Below are positions 55,361-63,239 of a stretch of 64,000 nucleotides of DNA, in pieces. Where the stretch lies: positions 1,240,001 to 1,304,000 of the forward strand of contig NZ_JAABNS010000001.1 in assembly GCF_009928425.1 (NCBI RefSeq). The letters are read 5' to 3'. How positions within the stretch are numbered: position 1 is the stretch's first letter; each line of letters begins with the position of its first letter. A model generated the notes under the pieces. It searched no databases. It had not been told where the DNA came from and saw nothing but the letters and a program-made list of their open reading frames with translations. Both the position numbers and the translations under genes were made by a program. The DNA comes from Pseudarthrobacter sp. ATCC 49987 (GTDB lineage Bacteria > Actinomycetota > Actinomycetes > Actinomycetales > Micrococcaceae).

Positions 55361-58300
55361 ATTCGCCATGGTCGACTCTCCGCCTACCCATATGGGGGTG
55401 ACGTTTAGTCTCATCAACGCGAGCTCGTCGTCGGTTGTCGATGTCCTGATGCACTTTGGCGATAGGCGTCCCGTGCTTGATGGCGGATAGGTGAACTGCC
55501 CTATCCGCGGTTCCTGTAGACGGAAATGGAGCCAACGCGGTGAAGGTCACCGGATCACCAGTGCCTCGCTCGTTGGCTATCCAGGCAATGGCGTCGTACT
55601 TCTTGAGGGCGGTGATGTCAGTCTCTGTGACATGAGATGACCCGATGGAGTTGAGCCACATACGAGCTTCTTTAGCCGTGCTTTCAAACAGCACCTTTGT
55701 GCCGGTGTTGTTGAGGATGGCTGAGCGCGTGTTTTTGTCGATCTTGTCGCTATCGTCCATGAACTGCGTCGATGTAGTCAGCGTGAACTTGTGCTTGCGG
55801 CCGCGAGCCAGGATGTCATCTAGTCCTACATCAATTTTTGTCATCTGCTGCAACTCGTCGAGGTACACGAAGTTGTTCCTGTCCGGAGTGAGGTTCTGTG
55901 CTTCCGTCCAGAGGGCTTGGAATAGCAGTGTGCCGAGGAGGCCGGCTGTGTCTTCGGGCAGGCCAGCAAGGTTGACCAGAAGGATCTTGTTGCCAAGCAG
56001 CACGTCCTTGATGTTGAAGCCAGACTGCGATTGCCCAAGTATGTTGTGAATCTCTGGACGGCTATTGAGCTGCCAGAGGCGATCATAGAGAGGCTGTGAC
56101 CTCATGCGCCGTTCTTCTTCTTTGAGGTTCATCCAGTCCTCCATGAAGAACTTGATTTGCCGATCCTTCACAGAGTTCACGACTGACCTAGCCCATGTGA
56201 CCTCTTCCGGTGTCCGCGGCCTAAGTAGAGGGAGGAGATCAATCAGCGTGGCGTTGCCATACTCAATAAGCGAATAGAGCCCGTGATGGATCAGCTCACG
56301 GGTCCAAACGCCTTTGCTGTCGGGATAGAGCTGCTGGAACAAGGCAGATACCTGATCCACCACCATGTGAGCATTGCCCTGGTCGAGGATATTGAAGCCC
56401 ACCGGATTGTCCACGGACTCACTGACGTTCAGGATGACCACGTCATCGAGCCGCTCGAAAGGGACGTAGTTGAGTGCACGGTTGAACAGCGTCTCGGGTG
56501 AGTTGCTGTTACTGGCGTCAATGATGACTACGCCGTAGCCCTTGGCCATGTCCTGAGCCGCAGAGTTGGCAAGCAGTACGGATTTGCCCGTATTATGGTT
56601 TATGAGCCCGCAAGCCAAATAGTTCTCATAATAGGGAACATGGAAATCAAAGTAAGTTTCGTCCTCTTCCTGTTTTACCTGCCATATTGTATTCTTAAAA
56701 TAAGAATTAAATGGGAGATTATGTTTTGTCAAGGACCAGTGACGAAAAGGTGCAAAGGATTCTCGAACTAGCGAGAGCGGTAAAAGGGACCGGGAATATA
56801 GCGCGAATAGTGGGTGTGCAGTCGAATACGGTAACGGCAATTTCTTCAAGACACGGCGTGAAAGTCGAGCCAGCCGTCCTATCCCGATGGACTGAAACCA
56901 TGATCGACGAAGCCGTTCGCCTGTATGAGGCGGGCCATAACGCGTATCAGGTGAGCAAGATGATGAACCGTGGTTATCGTCAGACGAACCAGTATCTCGC
57001 GAACCGCGGCGTAGAACTTCGCGGTAAAGGAAGCCCCGGAGCCAAGAACTATTTTTGGCGGTCTGGTCGCCGTGTGGATAAGGATGGATACATTCTTGTG
57101 TACTCGCCAGACCATCCACACAGGACGTCCGCGAATGCAGTCCGAGAGCATCGCCTGGTGATGGAGAAACTGATCGGCCGCTATCTGGAGCCTCATGAGG
57201 TCGTGGATCATAGGAATGGGGATAAGGGTGATAACCGACCTCAAAACCTTCGGCTTTTTTCATCAAACGCTGAGCATCTCGCTGCAACCTTGAAAGGGCG
57301 CGTCCCGAAATGGTCGGAAGAGGGACGCGTGCGCCTGGCTGCTGCGAATAGAGTTCTTCGACTTCGACGTAGGATGATCCGTTCCATACGCGATGGTGGC
57401 CTGTTACCACAACGGAGCTCTCACCGTTGTCTAGCCGATACATGCCCTCTTTTTGAAACTGGACAGGCGGCTCGGCGTGCGCGACAACGAGCTGTCGCTC
57501 GTGCATGGCGAAAACGTAGAAAGGAGCAGCGTCTTCAAACCGCTGCCTAACTGTTCGCGTTAGTCCGGTAACCGGATCATAGATCGGCGTATCTCCGCGG
57601 AGGCATCCAGATTTGCCGCCGATATGTGCGTGAAGGATCTCTTTGTCACCGTACCCCTGGGCGATGCGGCGGCCCTTCTGGCTGGTGTGGTTGCTCGTAC
57701 CAAGGACACGGCCGATTCGTGCGATTTCTTCCGTCGCGAAGAATTGTCGACCCTGCATGCGGGGGAGTCCTGGAATAGATGGTGTTCCAAGAGGGAAGCC
57801 GGCAAGTGCCGCGAGTTCGAGGACATTGAGCAGCGAAGGTAGTCGCCAGGGCGTCGAAGCGTTGTTTACTGCGTCCTGGTGAATGTCGATGTCACCTAGA
57901 GGCTTCTTGGCGACTAGCCATGCGTTCTGACTATTAGCTGTTTTCATACCCTTGAAGATGCCGTCAGTGAGGAACCGCGCTCTACCGTCAGTCTTGGCTT
58001 GAGCTGCAACACGAGCAATTACCTCATAGCAGTCGTAGTCGAGCTTCTTGCGCCGATCCTCAACTTCTTCACGGCTGGCCGTCCGACCCAGCATTTCAGA
58101 CACAATGCCGTGCCTAGTTGAAATGACAGGATGCTCGGTCGACGGTTTCCGCTGGAGCCCTGCCGGTGCAATGACCCACTGAAGAACTGCCGCTTCGCCG
58201 TGCCCAAGAGCATGGGCCAAATTCGTCAGGATGTCCTTTGAGATTATCTCTGGTGTGTTGACGTTGAGAGTGCGTGTGCTGTCTGACAGTACGATTTCTT

Positions 58301-58616
58301 CGACATGCGTCCATGCCATACGCGGCCGTGATAAGTCGTCTTCTATGACGCTGCCGGGGATCTGGTGCCGTATCTGGCTCGTGACCTGTTCGGCAAACTG
58401 CCAGGGAACTAGCAAGCGAAACTCTATGCTTCCCTTCAGTGCCCACGCTTCAAGTACGAGACTCGGGCGACCCATGATGAAAGTGAATGAGCCAAGAGGC
58501 AGCGTGGTGTGGATGACACGAAACATAGCTTGTACTGCGTCTATGGGCAGCTCGCCAGGAAACCTAACGATGTAGGCCTTGCGTTCTTTGTCATACTCGA
58601 ACTGTGACTTAATCAT
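55359..58616 (-). CDS. VirD4/TraG-like ATPase with intein
   Basis: 1085-residue precursor, about 747 after splicing. The N-terminal 330 residues contain FRLLVPWQFAEQVTSQIRHQIPGSVIEDD and PLGDIDIHQDAVNNASTPWRLPS, as in type IV secretion coupling proteins. The Walker A motif GGKSG-TGKSVLLANS is split by an intein at residues 338-675. Walker B is NNFVYLDELQQM (about residue 918), then RGRKHKFTLTTSTQF and ILNNTGTKVLFE. It should be a hexameric DNA-pumping ATPase. An IS element lies 2 bp upstream of its ATG and separates it from its GGGAGGG ribosome site. Confidence 0.85.
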   Translation of the reverse strand: MIKSQFEYDKERKAYIVRFPGELPIDAVQAMFRVIHTTLPLGSFTFIMGRPSLVLEAWALKGSIEFRLLVPWQFAEQVTSQIRHQIPGSVIEDDLSRPRMAWTHVEEIVLSDSTRTLNVNTPEIISKDILTNLAHALGHGEAAVLQWVIAPAGLQRKPSTEHPVISTRHGIVSEMLGRTASREEVEDRRKKLDYDCYEVIARVAAQAKTDGRARFLTDGIFKGMKTANSQNAWLVAKKPLGDIDIHQDAVNNASTPWRLPSLLNVLELAALAGFPLGTPSIPGLPRMQGRQFFATEEIARIGRVLGTSNHTSQKGRRIAQGYGDKEILHAHIGGKSGCLRGDTPIYDPVTGLTRTVRQRFEDAAPFYVFAMHERQLVVAHAEPPVQFQKEGMYRLDNGESSVVVTGHHRVWNGSSYVEVEELYSQQPGARVPLPTISGRALSRLQRDAQRLMKKAEGFEVGYHPYPHSYDPRPHEAPDSGRSVSPSPGDALGLHSRTSCVDGLASTQECIHPYPHGDQTAKNSSWLRGFLYREVLRRGSRDTGSSDDNHGSSSCSPDTRYGPPHTGERLRRSWFQSIGIGRLARLSRRVLKKLPLPYSTAHPLFALYSRSLLPLSLVRESFAPFRHWSLTKHNLPFNSYFKNTIWQVKQEEDETYFDFHVPYYENYLACGLINHNTGKSVLLANSAAQDMAKGYGVVIIDASNSNSPETLFNRALNYVPFERLDDVVILNVSESVDNPVGFNILDQGNAHMVVDQVSALFQQLYPDSKGVWTRELIHHGLYSLIEYGNATLIDLLPLLRPRTPEEVTWARSVVNSVKDRQIKFFMEDWMNLKEEERRMRSQPLYDRLWQLNSRPEIHNILGQSQSGFNIKDVLLGNKILLVNLAGLPEDTAGLLGTLLFQALWTEAQNLTPDRNNFVYLDELQQMTKIDVGLDDILARGRKHKFTLTTSTQFMDDSDKIDKNTRSAILNNTGTKVLFESTAKEARMWLNSIGSSHVTETDITALKKYDAIAWIANERGTGDPVTFTALAPFPSTGTADRAVHLSAIKHGTPIAKVHQDIDNRRRARVDETKRHPHMGRRRVDHGE
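56592..57605 (-). other. Intein in the VirD4-like ATPase P-loop
   Basis: 338 residues in the ATPase frame. It begins Cys1 (CLRGDTPIYDPVTGLTRTV, block A) and carries block B (NGESSVVVTGHHRVWNGSSYVEVEELY). It ends in blocks F and G (DETYFDFHVPYYENYLACGLINHN) before Thr+1. The central part reads as improbable protein (RRGSRDTGSSDDNHGSSSCSPDTRY) because the opposite strand there encodes an HNH endonuclease. The frame nevertheless contains no stop. Confidence 0.9.
56711..57550 (+). CDS. HNH homing endonuclease antisense within the intein
   Basis: 279-residue ORF on the strand opposite to the intein and entirely inside it. The N-terminal 100 residues look like two DNA-binding helical repeats (IARIVGVQSNTVTAISSRHGVKVEP and MIDEAVRLYEAGHNAYQVSKMMNRG). 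Then follow an HNH_3 core (VREHRLVMEKLIGRYLEPHEVVDHRNGDKGDNRPQNLRLFSSNAEHLAATLKG). The last 80 residues are Arg-rich and lie opposite the intein's N-terminal splicing blocks, so they may be read-through of a shared region. It should promote homing of this intein. Confidence 0.85.
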   Translation: MGDYVLSRTSDEKVQRILELARAVKGTGNIARIVGVQSNTVTAISSRHGVKVEPAVLSRWTETMIDEAVRLYEAGHNAYQVSKMMNRGYRQTNQYLANRGVELRGKGSPGAKNYFWRSGRRVDKDGYILVYSPDHPHRTSANAVREHRLVMEKLIGRYLEPHEVVDHRNGDKGDNRPQNLRLFSSNAEHLAATLKGRVPKWSEEGRVRLAAANRVLRLRRRMIRSIRDGGLLPQRSSHRCLADTCPLFETGQAARRARQRAVARAWRKRRKEQRLQTAA

Positions 58617-58661
58617 TCGGGACTGCTGAAGGTTTAGTTGACAGCTGGGGTTGATAATTTC

Positions 58662-59540
58662 TTACGCGGCTGAGGCCGCGTTTTTTATTGTCTCAAACTC
58701 GATTGGTGTCAGCCGTCCGAGGGCACGTTGACGGCGTTTGCGGTGGTAGCTGCGCTCGATCCAGGTCGTGATGGCCAGCCGGAGCTCGGCCCGGGTCTCC
58801 CATCGTTTCCGGTTCAGGACGTTCTTTTGCAGCAGGGAGAAGAACGATTCCATCGCTGCATTGTCACCGCATGCCCCTACCCGGCCCATCGATCCGTTCA
58901 GGCCGTAGGTGTTCAGGGCCAGGACGAACTTTCTGGATCTGAACTGGGACCCTCTGTCCGAGTGGACCACCGTGCCCGCCGGTTTCCTGAGGGCCACGGC
59001 GTGGTCCAGGGCGGCGACGGCCAGGGACGCTTTCATCCGCCCGTCCATCGAGTACCCGACGATCCGGTTTGAGTGAAGGTCCTTGATCGCGCACAGGTAC
59101 AGCTTGCCCTCCCCGGTGTGGTGCTCGGTGATGTCCGTGAGCCATTTCCGGTTCGGTGCCGTGGCGCTGAAGTCCCGTTCGACGAGGTCATCGTGGACCG
59201 GCGGGCCGGCCTTGAGCCCTGACCGGCGCCGGCGGTGGATCACCGAGAGGATGCCGTTCTCCGAGCACAGCCGCCAGATCCGGCGTTCACTGGCCCCAGG
59301 GCCGGGACCGGCGTTGATCTCATCGGCGATGAACCGGTATCCGAAGGCAGGATCGTCCCGGTGGTGATCGATGGCGGCGTTGATCAGATGCGCTTCTTCC
59401 CAGTCCCGGGCCGGGACGGGATTGGCGGCCCACTGGTAGTAGGCCTGTCTGGAGAAATTCAGTACCCGGCAGGACACTGCCACGGGAACCCGGATCGGGG
59501 CGTCCCTGGCAGCCAGCTCGCGGACCAGCGGGTACATCAT
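58662..59540 (-). CDS. IS3-family transposase, orfB (copy 2)
   Basis: Identical to orfB at 42011, with the same DDE residues (TDITEH, HSDRGSQ, AAMESFF). Intact, so either copy could mobilise both. Confidence 0.92.
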   Translation of the reverse strand: MMYPLVRELAARDAPIRVPVAVSCRVLNFSRQAYYQWAANPVPARDWEEAHLINAAIDHHRDDPAFGYRFIADEINAGPGPGASERRIWRLCSENGILSVIHRRRRSGLKAGPPVHDDLVERDFSATAPNRKWLTDITEHHTGEGKLYLCAIKDLHSNRIVGYSMDGRMKASLAVAALDHAVALRKPAGTVVHSDRGSQFRSRKFVLALNTYGLNGSMGRVGACGDNAAMESFFSLLQKNVLNRKRWETRAELRLAITTWIERSYHRKRRQRALGRLTPIEFETIKNAASAA

Positions 59541-59854
59541 TTTTTTGGGTTGATGTCCCGGGACAAGTAGGCCACGGCACGGCGCATGACTTCGGCTTCC
59601 TGTTCCAGGAGCCGGATGCGTTTGTTGGCCTCCCGCAACTTCGCGGCGTCATCGGACACCGCCCCGGACTTCACGCCGTCTTCTCTGTCGGCGATCTTCA
59701 TCCAGCGGTGCAGGGCAGCGGGCGAGACACCGAAGTCCTTGGCGATCTGGATGATGGGCGCTTCGCCCTTGCGGGCAACCGCGACGACATCGCGGCGGAA
59801 TTCTTCGGGAAAGGCTTTGGGCATGATGAACATCCTTCCACCCGCAAGGATCAA
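59537..59854 (-). CDS. IS3-family transposase, orfA (copy 2)
   Basis: Identical in sequence to orfA at 42886: helix-turn-helix and leucine-zipper regions followed by the A7 frameshift site. Confidence 0.92.
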   Translation of the reverse strand: MILAGGRMFIMPKAFPEEFRRDVVAVARKGEAPIIQIAKDFGVSPAALHRWMKIADREDGVKSGAVSDDAAKLREANKRIRLLEQEAEVMRRAVAYLSRDINPKK

Positions 59855-59940
59855 ATCCTCACAGGCAAAGTGTCAATCAAACCTTCAGCAGTCCCTTCCC
59901 ATCAAACCCTCCCAAGTTGGTGGATTGAATTTAGGTGAAG

Positions 59941-59987
59941 AAAAAGCCACGTCATGCCACTTTTACTTTGACACAACGTGACTTTTT
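59941..59987. terminator. Bidirectional terminator
   Basis: AAAAAG-C-CACGT (59941-59952) pairs with ACGTG-A-CTTTTT (59976-59987), one mismatch, T-runs on both strands. It lies between the small membrane genes and the VirD4-like gene, so the latter needs its own promoter in 59896-59940, now cut off by the IS. Confidence 0.75.
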
Positions 59988-59994
59988 CGACTAG

Positions 59995-60183
59995 CTAACG
60001 ACGACGTCCTGAGATTGCCTTCGCAGCCACAATGAGAAGCCAAAGGATGATCGCTGCCGCCACGTATGGGCTGATGATTGTCCAGATCCCGCCAGCAACG
60101 TATGCCATGGCGTCGCCGAATGCTTGGTTCACTTGATCGCCGGTTACTGCCGGTACGAAAAAAGACCTCATCGATCCCACCAC
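59995..60183 (-). CDS. Small membrane protein, pilin- or coat-like size
   Basis: 62 residues: a polar helix (AVTGDQVNQAFGDAMAYVAGG), one transmembrane helix (TIISPYVAAAIILWLLIVAAK) and a basic end (AISGRRR). This short amphipathic-hydrophobic-basic layout is shared by filamentous-phage coat proteins and some T4SS pilins, but I see no sequence match to either. Last of four small genes upstream of the VirD4-like ATPase. Confidence 0.62.
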   Translation of the reverse strand: MVGSMRSFFVPAVTGDQVNQAFGDAMAYVAGGIWTIISPYVAAAIILWLLIVAAKAISGRRR

Positions 60184-60407
60184 TTCTTGACGTCGGCGCC
60201 CGCGCCCTTGAACTGACCCTCGTAGAACCTGTAGACCGCCCTGGTGTGCCTTGCCTGCTTACGGTTCTGGTGCATGACGGCCCACGCAAGCCAAGCCAGA
60301 AGAAGGAACATGATGATCAGGAATATGAAGACTCCTGTAAGCATCGCCATTCCTTCGATGTCGGACATGGTTTCGACCGATCCTGCGACTGCTGTTGTGA
60401 TACTCAT
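60168..60407 (-). CDS. Small membrane protein, 79 residues
   Basis: One transmembrane helix (AMLTGVFIFLIIMFLLLAWLAWAVM) with a basic cytoplasmic tail (HQNRKQARHTRAVYRFYEGQFKGAGADVKKWWDR). It overlaps the next gene by 16 nt. TCTAAATAATCC lies upstream of its start. Unknown function within the ATPase gene group. Confidence 0.65.
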   Translation of the reverse strand: MSITTAVAGSVETMSDIEGMAMLTGVFIFLIIMFLLLAWLAWAVMHQNRKQARHTRAVYRFYEGQFKGAGADVKKWWDR

Positions 60408-60437
60408 TTCTGTCTACCCTTCTCTTAACTGGATTAT

Positions 60438-60650
60438 TTAGACGGTCCCGCGCAAGCGGTGATAGCGACTAGCAGCTTTATTCATGAGCTGCTTCGTTTG
60501 ATAGATGTCCTTAGCCAAATCCGAAGCGTGACGTTGTCGGGGGCTAACTCTTTTTGGTTCGTCCTTGATGACCAGATCAAGAATCGTCACTACCCCGTGG
60601 TACGCGGCAATACCAAGGCCCATGCACACGATGAGCAGTGTGATGTTCAT
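60438..60650 (-). CDS. Small membrane protein, 70 residues
   Basis: N-terminal hydrophobic helix (ITLLIVCMGLGIAAYHGVVTILDLVI) and basic C-terminal helix (RQRHASDLAKDIYQTKQLMNKAASRYHRLRG). Abuts the gene at 60651. Unknown function. Confidence 0.62.
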   Translation of the reverse strand: MNITLLIVCMGLGIAAYHGVVTILDLVIKDEPKRVSPRQRHASDLAKDIYQTKQLMNKAASRYHRLRGTV

Positions 60651-60965
60651 TTAGAATCCCCACTTAGACTGCGTGGGGGACTGGCCGCCGTTGAGACGCG
60701 TCGCAGTCCTCTCGATGAAGGCCATCTGGAGCGGAGCCAGCAGATGGTTTAGCGTCTCGTCGTCGCCGGCCAGCTCTCGTCGATATGAATCAACCTCAAT
60801 TGCCCTATCCATGCAGTGCTTAGTGAGATGAGCATCGCCTTCAGTGACGAACGCGCGGTACTTGAGAACATCGCGGTATTCAGTGGCCGCTAGCTCGATC
60901 TCAGACGGCTTCTTCCTGCTGTTGTCTTCTTCGCCAGTCAAGAGGCGAACCAGTGCATTGGTCAT
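60651..60965 (-). CDS. Soluble helical protein, 104 residues
   Basis: Mostly helical (KKPSEIELAATEYRDVLKYRAFVTEGDAHLTKHCMDRAIEVDSYRRELAGDDETLNHLL), ending in a short polar tail. First gene of the minus-strand set that leads to the VirD4-like ATPase and divergent from the regulator-like gene at 61121. No family is recognised. Confidence 0.66.
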   Translation of the reverse strand: MTNALVRLLTGEEDNSRKKPSEIELAATEYRDVLKYRAFVTEGDAHLTKHCMDRAIEVDSYRRELAGDDETLNHLLAPLQMAFIERTATRLNGGQSPTQSKWGF

Positions 60966-61120
60966 TGCGACTCCTTAGGTGGGGTGGTGCCCGAGTTGGG
61001 CGTACTTCCACACTGGGACACGAAGAGCAGGAAATCAGCAGATGTATGTACGTTGTCAGGCGACACTTTAGAGTTGGGCGCAATGCTAGACACGACAACT
61101 TAGCGACACGGGGGACCAAG

Positions 61121-61711
61121 ATGATGACGGTCGATCAGTTAGTAAAGGCGTTTCAGGAGCTACGCCGCGATAGGGGGGTTACCGCAGCTAAGTTGCAGCA
61201 TCGACCTGATCTGTTGGCGGAGTTCAACATAGAGACGGGTGCCGAGTTCATCAGCTTCCTCGAAGAGACGACCATCCCCGTCATGAACGATCCCAAGTGC
61301 AAAGCCGCTCTGGTGGCCCTGGCGATTGGCTTCGAGCCTCTGAAGGACTTGAAGACAAGGCGACTCCACCACGCGGGAGTCGAGTCTGAAGCGTTTGGCG
61401 ACGTTCAACAGAACATCCGTCGCCACGAAGACGAAGGCTTTAAAGAGATCGCTCTACTCTTACTGGACAGGGGCCAGAAGCGCCTTGATACGCGCAATCT
61501 TTATGAGCGAGTCGACGAGCTTGAAATGGCCGTGCGTCACTTGTCCACGATTATTAGGGAGTTGCTACAGTATGCCCCGTTCTCCGACGAGGACAAAGTG
61601 ACGCTGACGGCGAGGATTGATCGGTATCCAGAAGCATTGAAGCGGCCTCTTCGGCCAAGAGAAGTACCCTTGATAGGTGATGAAACTATTATTTTGACGC
61701 CTAAGAATTAG
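61121..61711 (+). CDS. Possible regulator, 196 residues
   Basis: The ATG at 61121 follows GGGGGACCAAG. The longer frame back to 60953 lacks a ribosome site. The N-terminus (TVDQLVKAFQELRRDRGVTAAKLQHRPDLLAEFNIETGAEFISFLEETT) resembles a helix-turn-helix start, followed by LVALAIGFEPLKDLKTRRLHHAGVE. The C-terminal half is a coiled coil plus tail (LYERVDELEMAVRHLSTIIRELL). It diverges from the small-membrane operon and converges with the integrase (3-nt gap). It may be the lysogeny regulator, but this is not proven. Confidence 0.6.
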   Translation: MMTVDQLVKAFQELRRDRGVTAAKLQHRPDLLAEFNIETGAEFISFLEETTIPVMNDPKCKAALVALAIGFEPLKDLKTRRLHHAGVESEAFGDVQQNIRRHEDEGFKEIALLLLDRGQKRLDTRNLYERVDELEMAVRHLSTIIRELLQYAPFSDEDKVTLTARIDRYPEALKRPLRPREVPLIGDETIILTPKN

Positions 61712-61714
61712 GAG

Positions 61715-63178
61715 TTAGGCCTTCCATTCAATACGAATTAACGAACAGTCAAACCGATACTGTCTCCATTTCGGGAAGCCTTGTCCTTTAATGCGCGGAT
61801 CAATCAGTACTTTGTCGATGAGCGCATCCACTAACTGACGACGCCACATGAGATCGGCCTTATCCCAAGCCTCTTTGACGGTCTGACCTGCTGGAATGTT
61901 GGCGAGCGTTGTCTTACTCGACTTTTTGTCTAGCTCACGTCCTAGCGCATCTAAACGTGCTTGGGCGGTGGTTTTAGCCGTCTTGTATTCGCTGAAGGTC
62001 ATCTCGCCTGTGGAGTAGAGGTTCAAGATTTCCTGCAGGCGTTGTGCTTGGTCGTCACGTTCACGCATGAGTTGCTTGAGTGCTGGTGTGGCTGACCTTG
62101 TGCCCTCGATCAGTTCACCGAGTTCCGGCGTATCAAGGCGGTACATGATGCAGTCGATTACCAGTTCCTCGACGGGAGCTTGGCGTCGCTTTACTCCACC
62201 ACAACCAACCTCGCCGCGGGTGTCGTCAAACTTACGGCAGTTGAAAGCTGGCTGATAGTTGCCCTGCCTATCCTGCGCGCTGATGATGTTCATCCGATTG
62301 CCACACTGGCCACAGAAGACAAAGCCCTTCAGTAGGTGCTTCCGTGTATATGAGCGTGATCCATAGAGGGCAGTGCCGCGCTTGATAGCTATTTGCAGGT
62401 CATCCCAAGTGTCCTGGGTAATGAGTGGTGGCCACTGCGCTGGATACTCATTCTCGTTGTGGACGCGGATAGAAATATTGCGGGGCCTGACGGCGACGTT
62501 GCGGACATTGATGGCGGTCCACTTCTTACCCTTAGCTGTCGGAATGCCGCGTTCAACAAGATCTAGGGCGATGCTGCGCCACGAGTCGCCACCTATGAAG
62601 CGATCAATAACTTCACGGACTATGGCGGCTTCGTGCTCGATGATGCTCATGCCGTTCTGCTCATAGCCGTATGCCCTATTACCTCCTGACGGTTTACCCG
62701 ATTTGGCGGCTTGTAGCTTCGATGCCTTCACTCGGTCCGTAGATGTCTCCACCTCATAAGATGCCCAGGCAGCTAGCGTCTTCGCCGTGGCTCGTCCGGC
62801 TGGTGTCGTCAGATCAAAGTAGCCGGCCATGACTGTGTGAGTCGGGACTGTATGCGGCTGGCAGACATCGATGTACTTCTCAAGGTCTATCGTTCGCCGT
62901 AGTAGGCGGTCCTGATGCCAGACAATAACTGCATCGACTTCGCCCTGACGCACGGCTTTTAGAAGGGCCTCATATCCTGGACGATGTTTGCCGCTGAACG
63001 CTGACAGGTCGTTATCGCTGTATACGCCGTCAACCGTCATACCTAGGCGTGTAGCCAAGTCGCGGCAGTCTGCTTCCTGACGCTCCACTCCAAGCCCTGC
63101 ACCTGTGCGGTCCTTGCTGATTCTGGCGTAAATGGCGCAACGAAGACGCCCTTGAGTGAGGGTTTTGGCGGATTGCAT
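61715..63178 (-). CDS. int: Large serine integrase
   Basis: 487 residues. The catalytic domain starts LRCAIYARISKDRTG with the nucleophile at S21, followed by VERQEADC, YSDNDLSAFSGKHRPGYEALL and VIVWHQDRLLRR. The recombinase domain begins KSGKPSGGNRAYGYEQNG. A zinc ribbon FCGQCGNRM...CRKFDDTRGEVGCGG is in place, then a coiled coil (LKQLMRERDDQAQRLQEILNLYS). It lies beside attR, as usual, and should recombine attP with the comM attB. Confidence 0.95.
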   Translation of the reverse strand: MQSAKTLTQGRLRCAIYARISKDRTGAGLGVERQEADCRDLATRLGMTVDGVYSDNDLSAFSGKHRPGYEALLKAVRQGEVDAVIVWHQDRLLRRTIDLEKYIDVCQPHTVPTHTVMAGYFDLTTPAGRATAKTLAAWASYEVETSTDRVKASKLQAAKSGKPSGGNRAYGYEQNGMSIIEHEAAIVREVIDRFIGGDSWRSIALDLVERGIPTAKGKKWTAINVRNVAVRPRNISIRVHNENEYPAQWPPLITQDTWDDLQIAIKRGTALYGSRSYTRKHLLKGFVFCGQCGNRMNIISAQDRQGNYQPAFNCRKFDDTRGEVGCGGVKRRQAPVEELVIDCIMYRLDTPELGELIEGTRSATPALKQLMRERDDQAQRLQEILNLYSTGEMTFSEYKTAKTTAQARLDALGRELDKKSSKTTLANIPAGQTVKEAWDKADLMWRRQLVDALIDKVLIDPRIKGQGFPKWRQYRFDCSLIRIEWKA

Positions 63179-63232
63179 AAATATTTCCTTCTGTGAATAA
63201 CTATACAGAAACGTGGTGTATTATGCAATGTT

Positions 63233-63239
63233 TTGACGA
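63233..63239. other. attR core
   Basis: TTGACGA, matching the attL core. The phage side is TATGCAATGT and the host side GGCTCCTGAA, which continues comM. The integrase start codon is 55 bp away. Confidence 0.85.

Larger units (their letters stand above)
58619..59895 (-). mobile_element. IS3-family element, copy 2
   Basis: 1277 bp, same ends and same encoded proteins as copy 1, in the same orientation, flanked by TTC (58616-58618 and 59896-59898). The left copy of TTC overlaps the first base of the VirD4-like ATG (58616). The two IS copies form direct repeats 15.4 kb apart. Recombination between them would delete the whole tail, lysis and lsr2 region. Confidence 0.95.
4700..63239. mobile_element. 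Integrated prophage-like element of about 58.5 kb in comM
   Basis: Bounded by TTGACGA at 4700-4706 and 63233-63239, in the two broken ends of comM. It carries a large serine integrase at its right end, an early DNA-metabolism region, a complete siphovirus head/tail/lysis module, defence genes and a VirD4-like ATPase. It is clearly poorer in G+C than the flanks and rich in tiny overlapping genes. Two IS3-family insertions inside it suggest it is no longer fully functional as a phage. Confidence 0.93.

Noticed and set aside
41968-59895. Composite transposon formed by the two IS copies
   Set aside because: Each copy has its own target duplication (TGG and TTC), and the enclosed DNA is ordinary phage sequence. 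They are two separate insertions.
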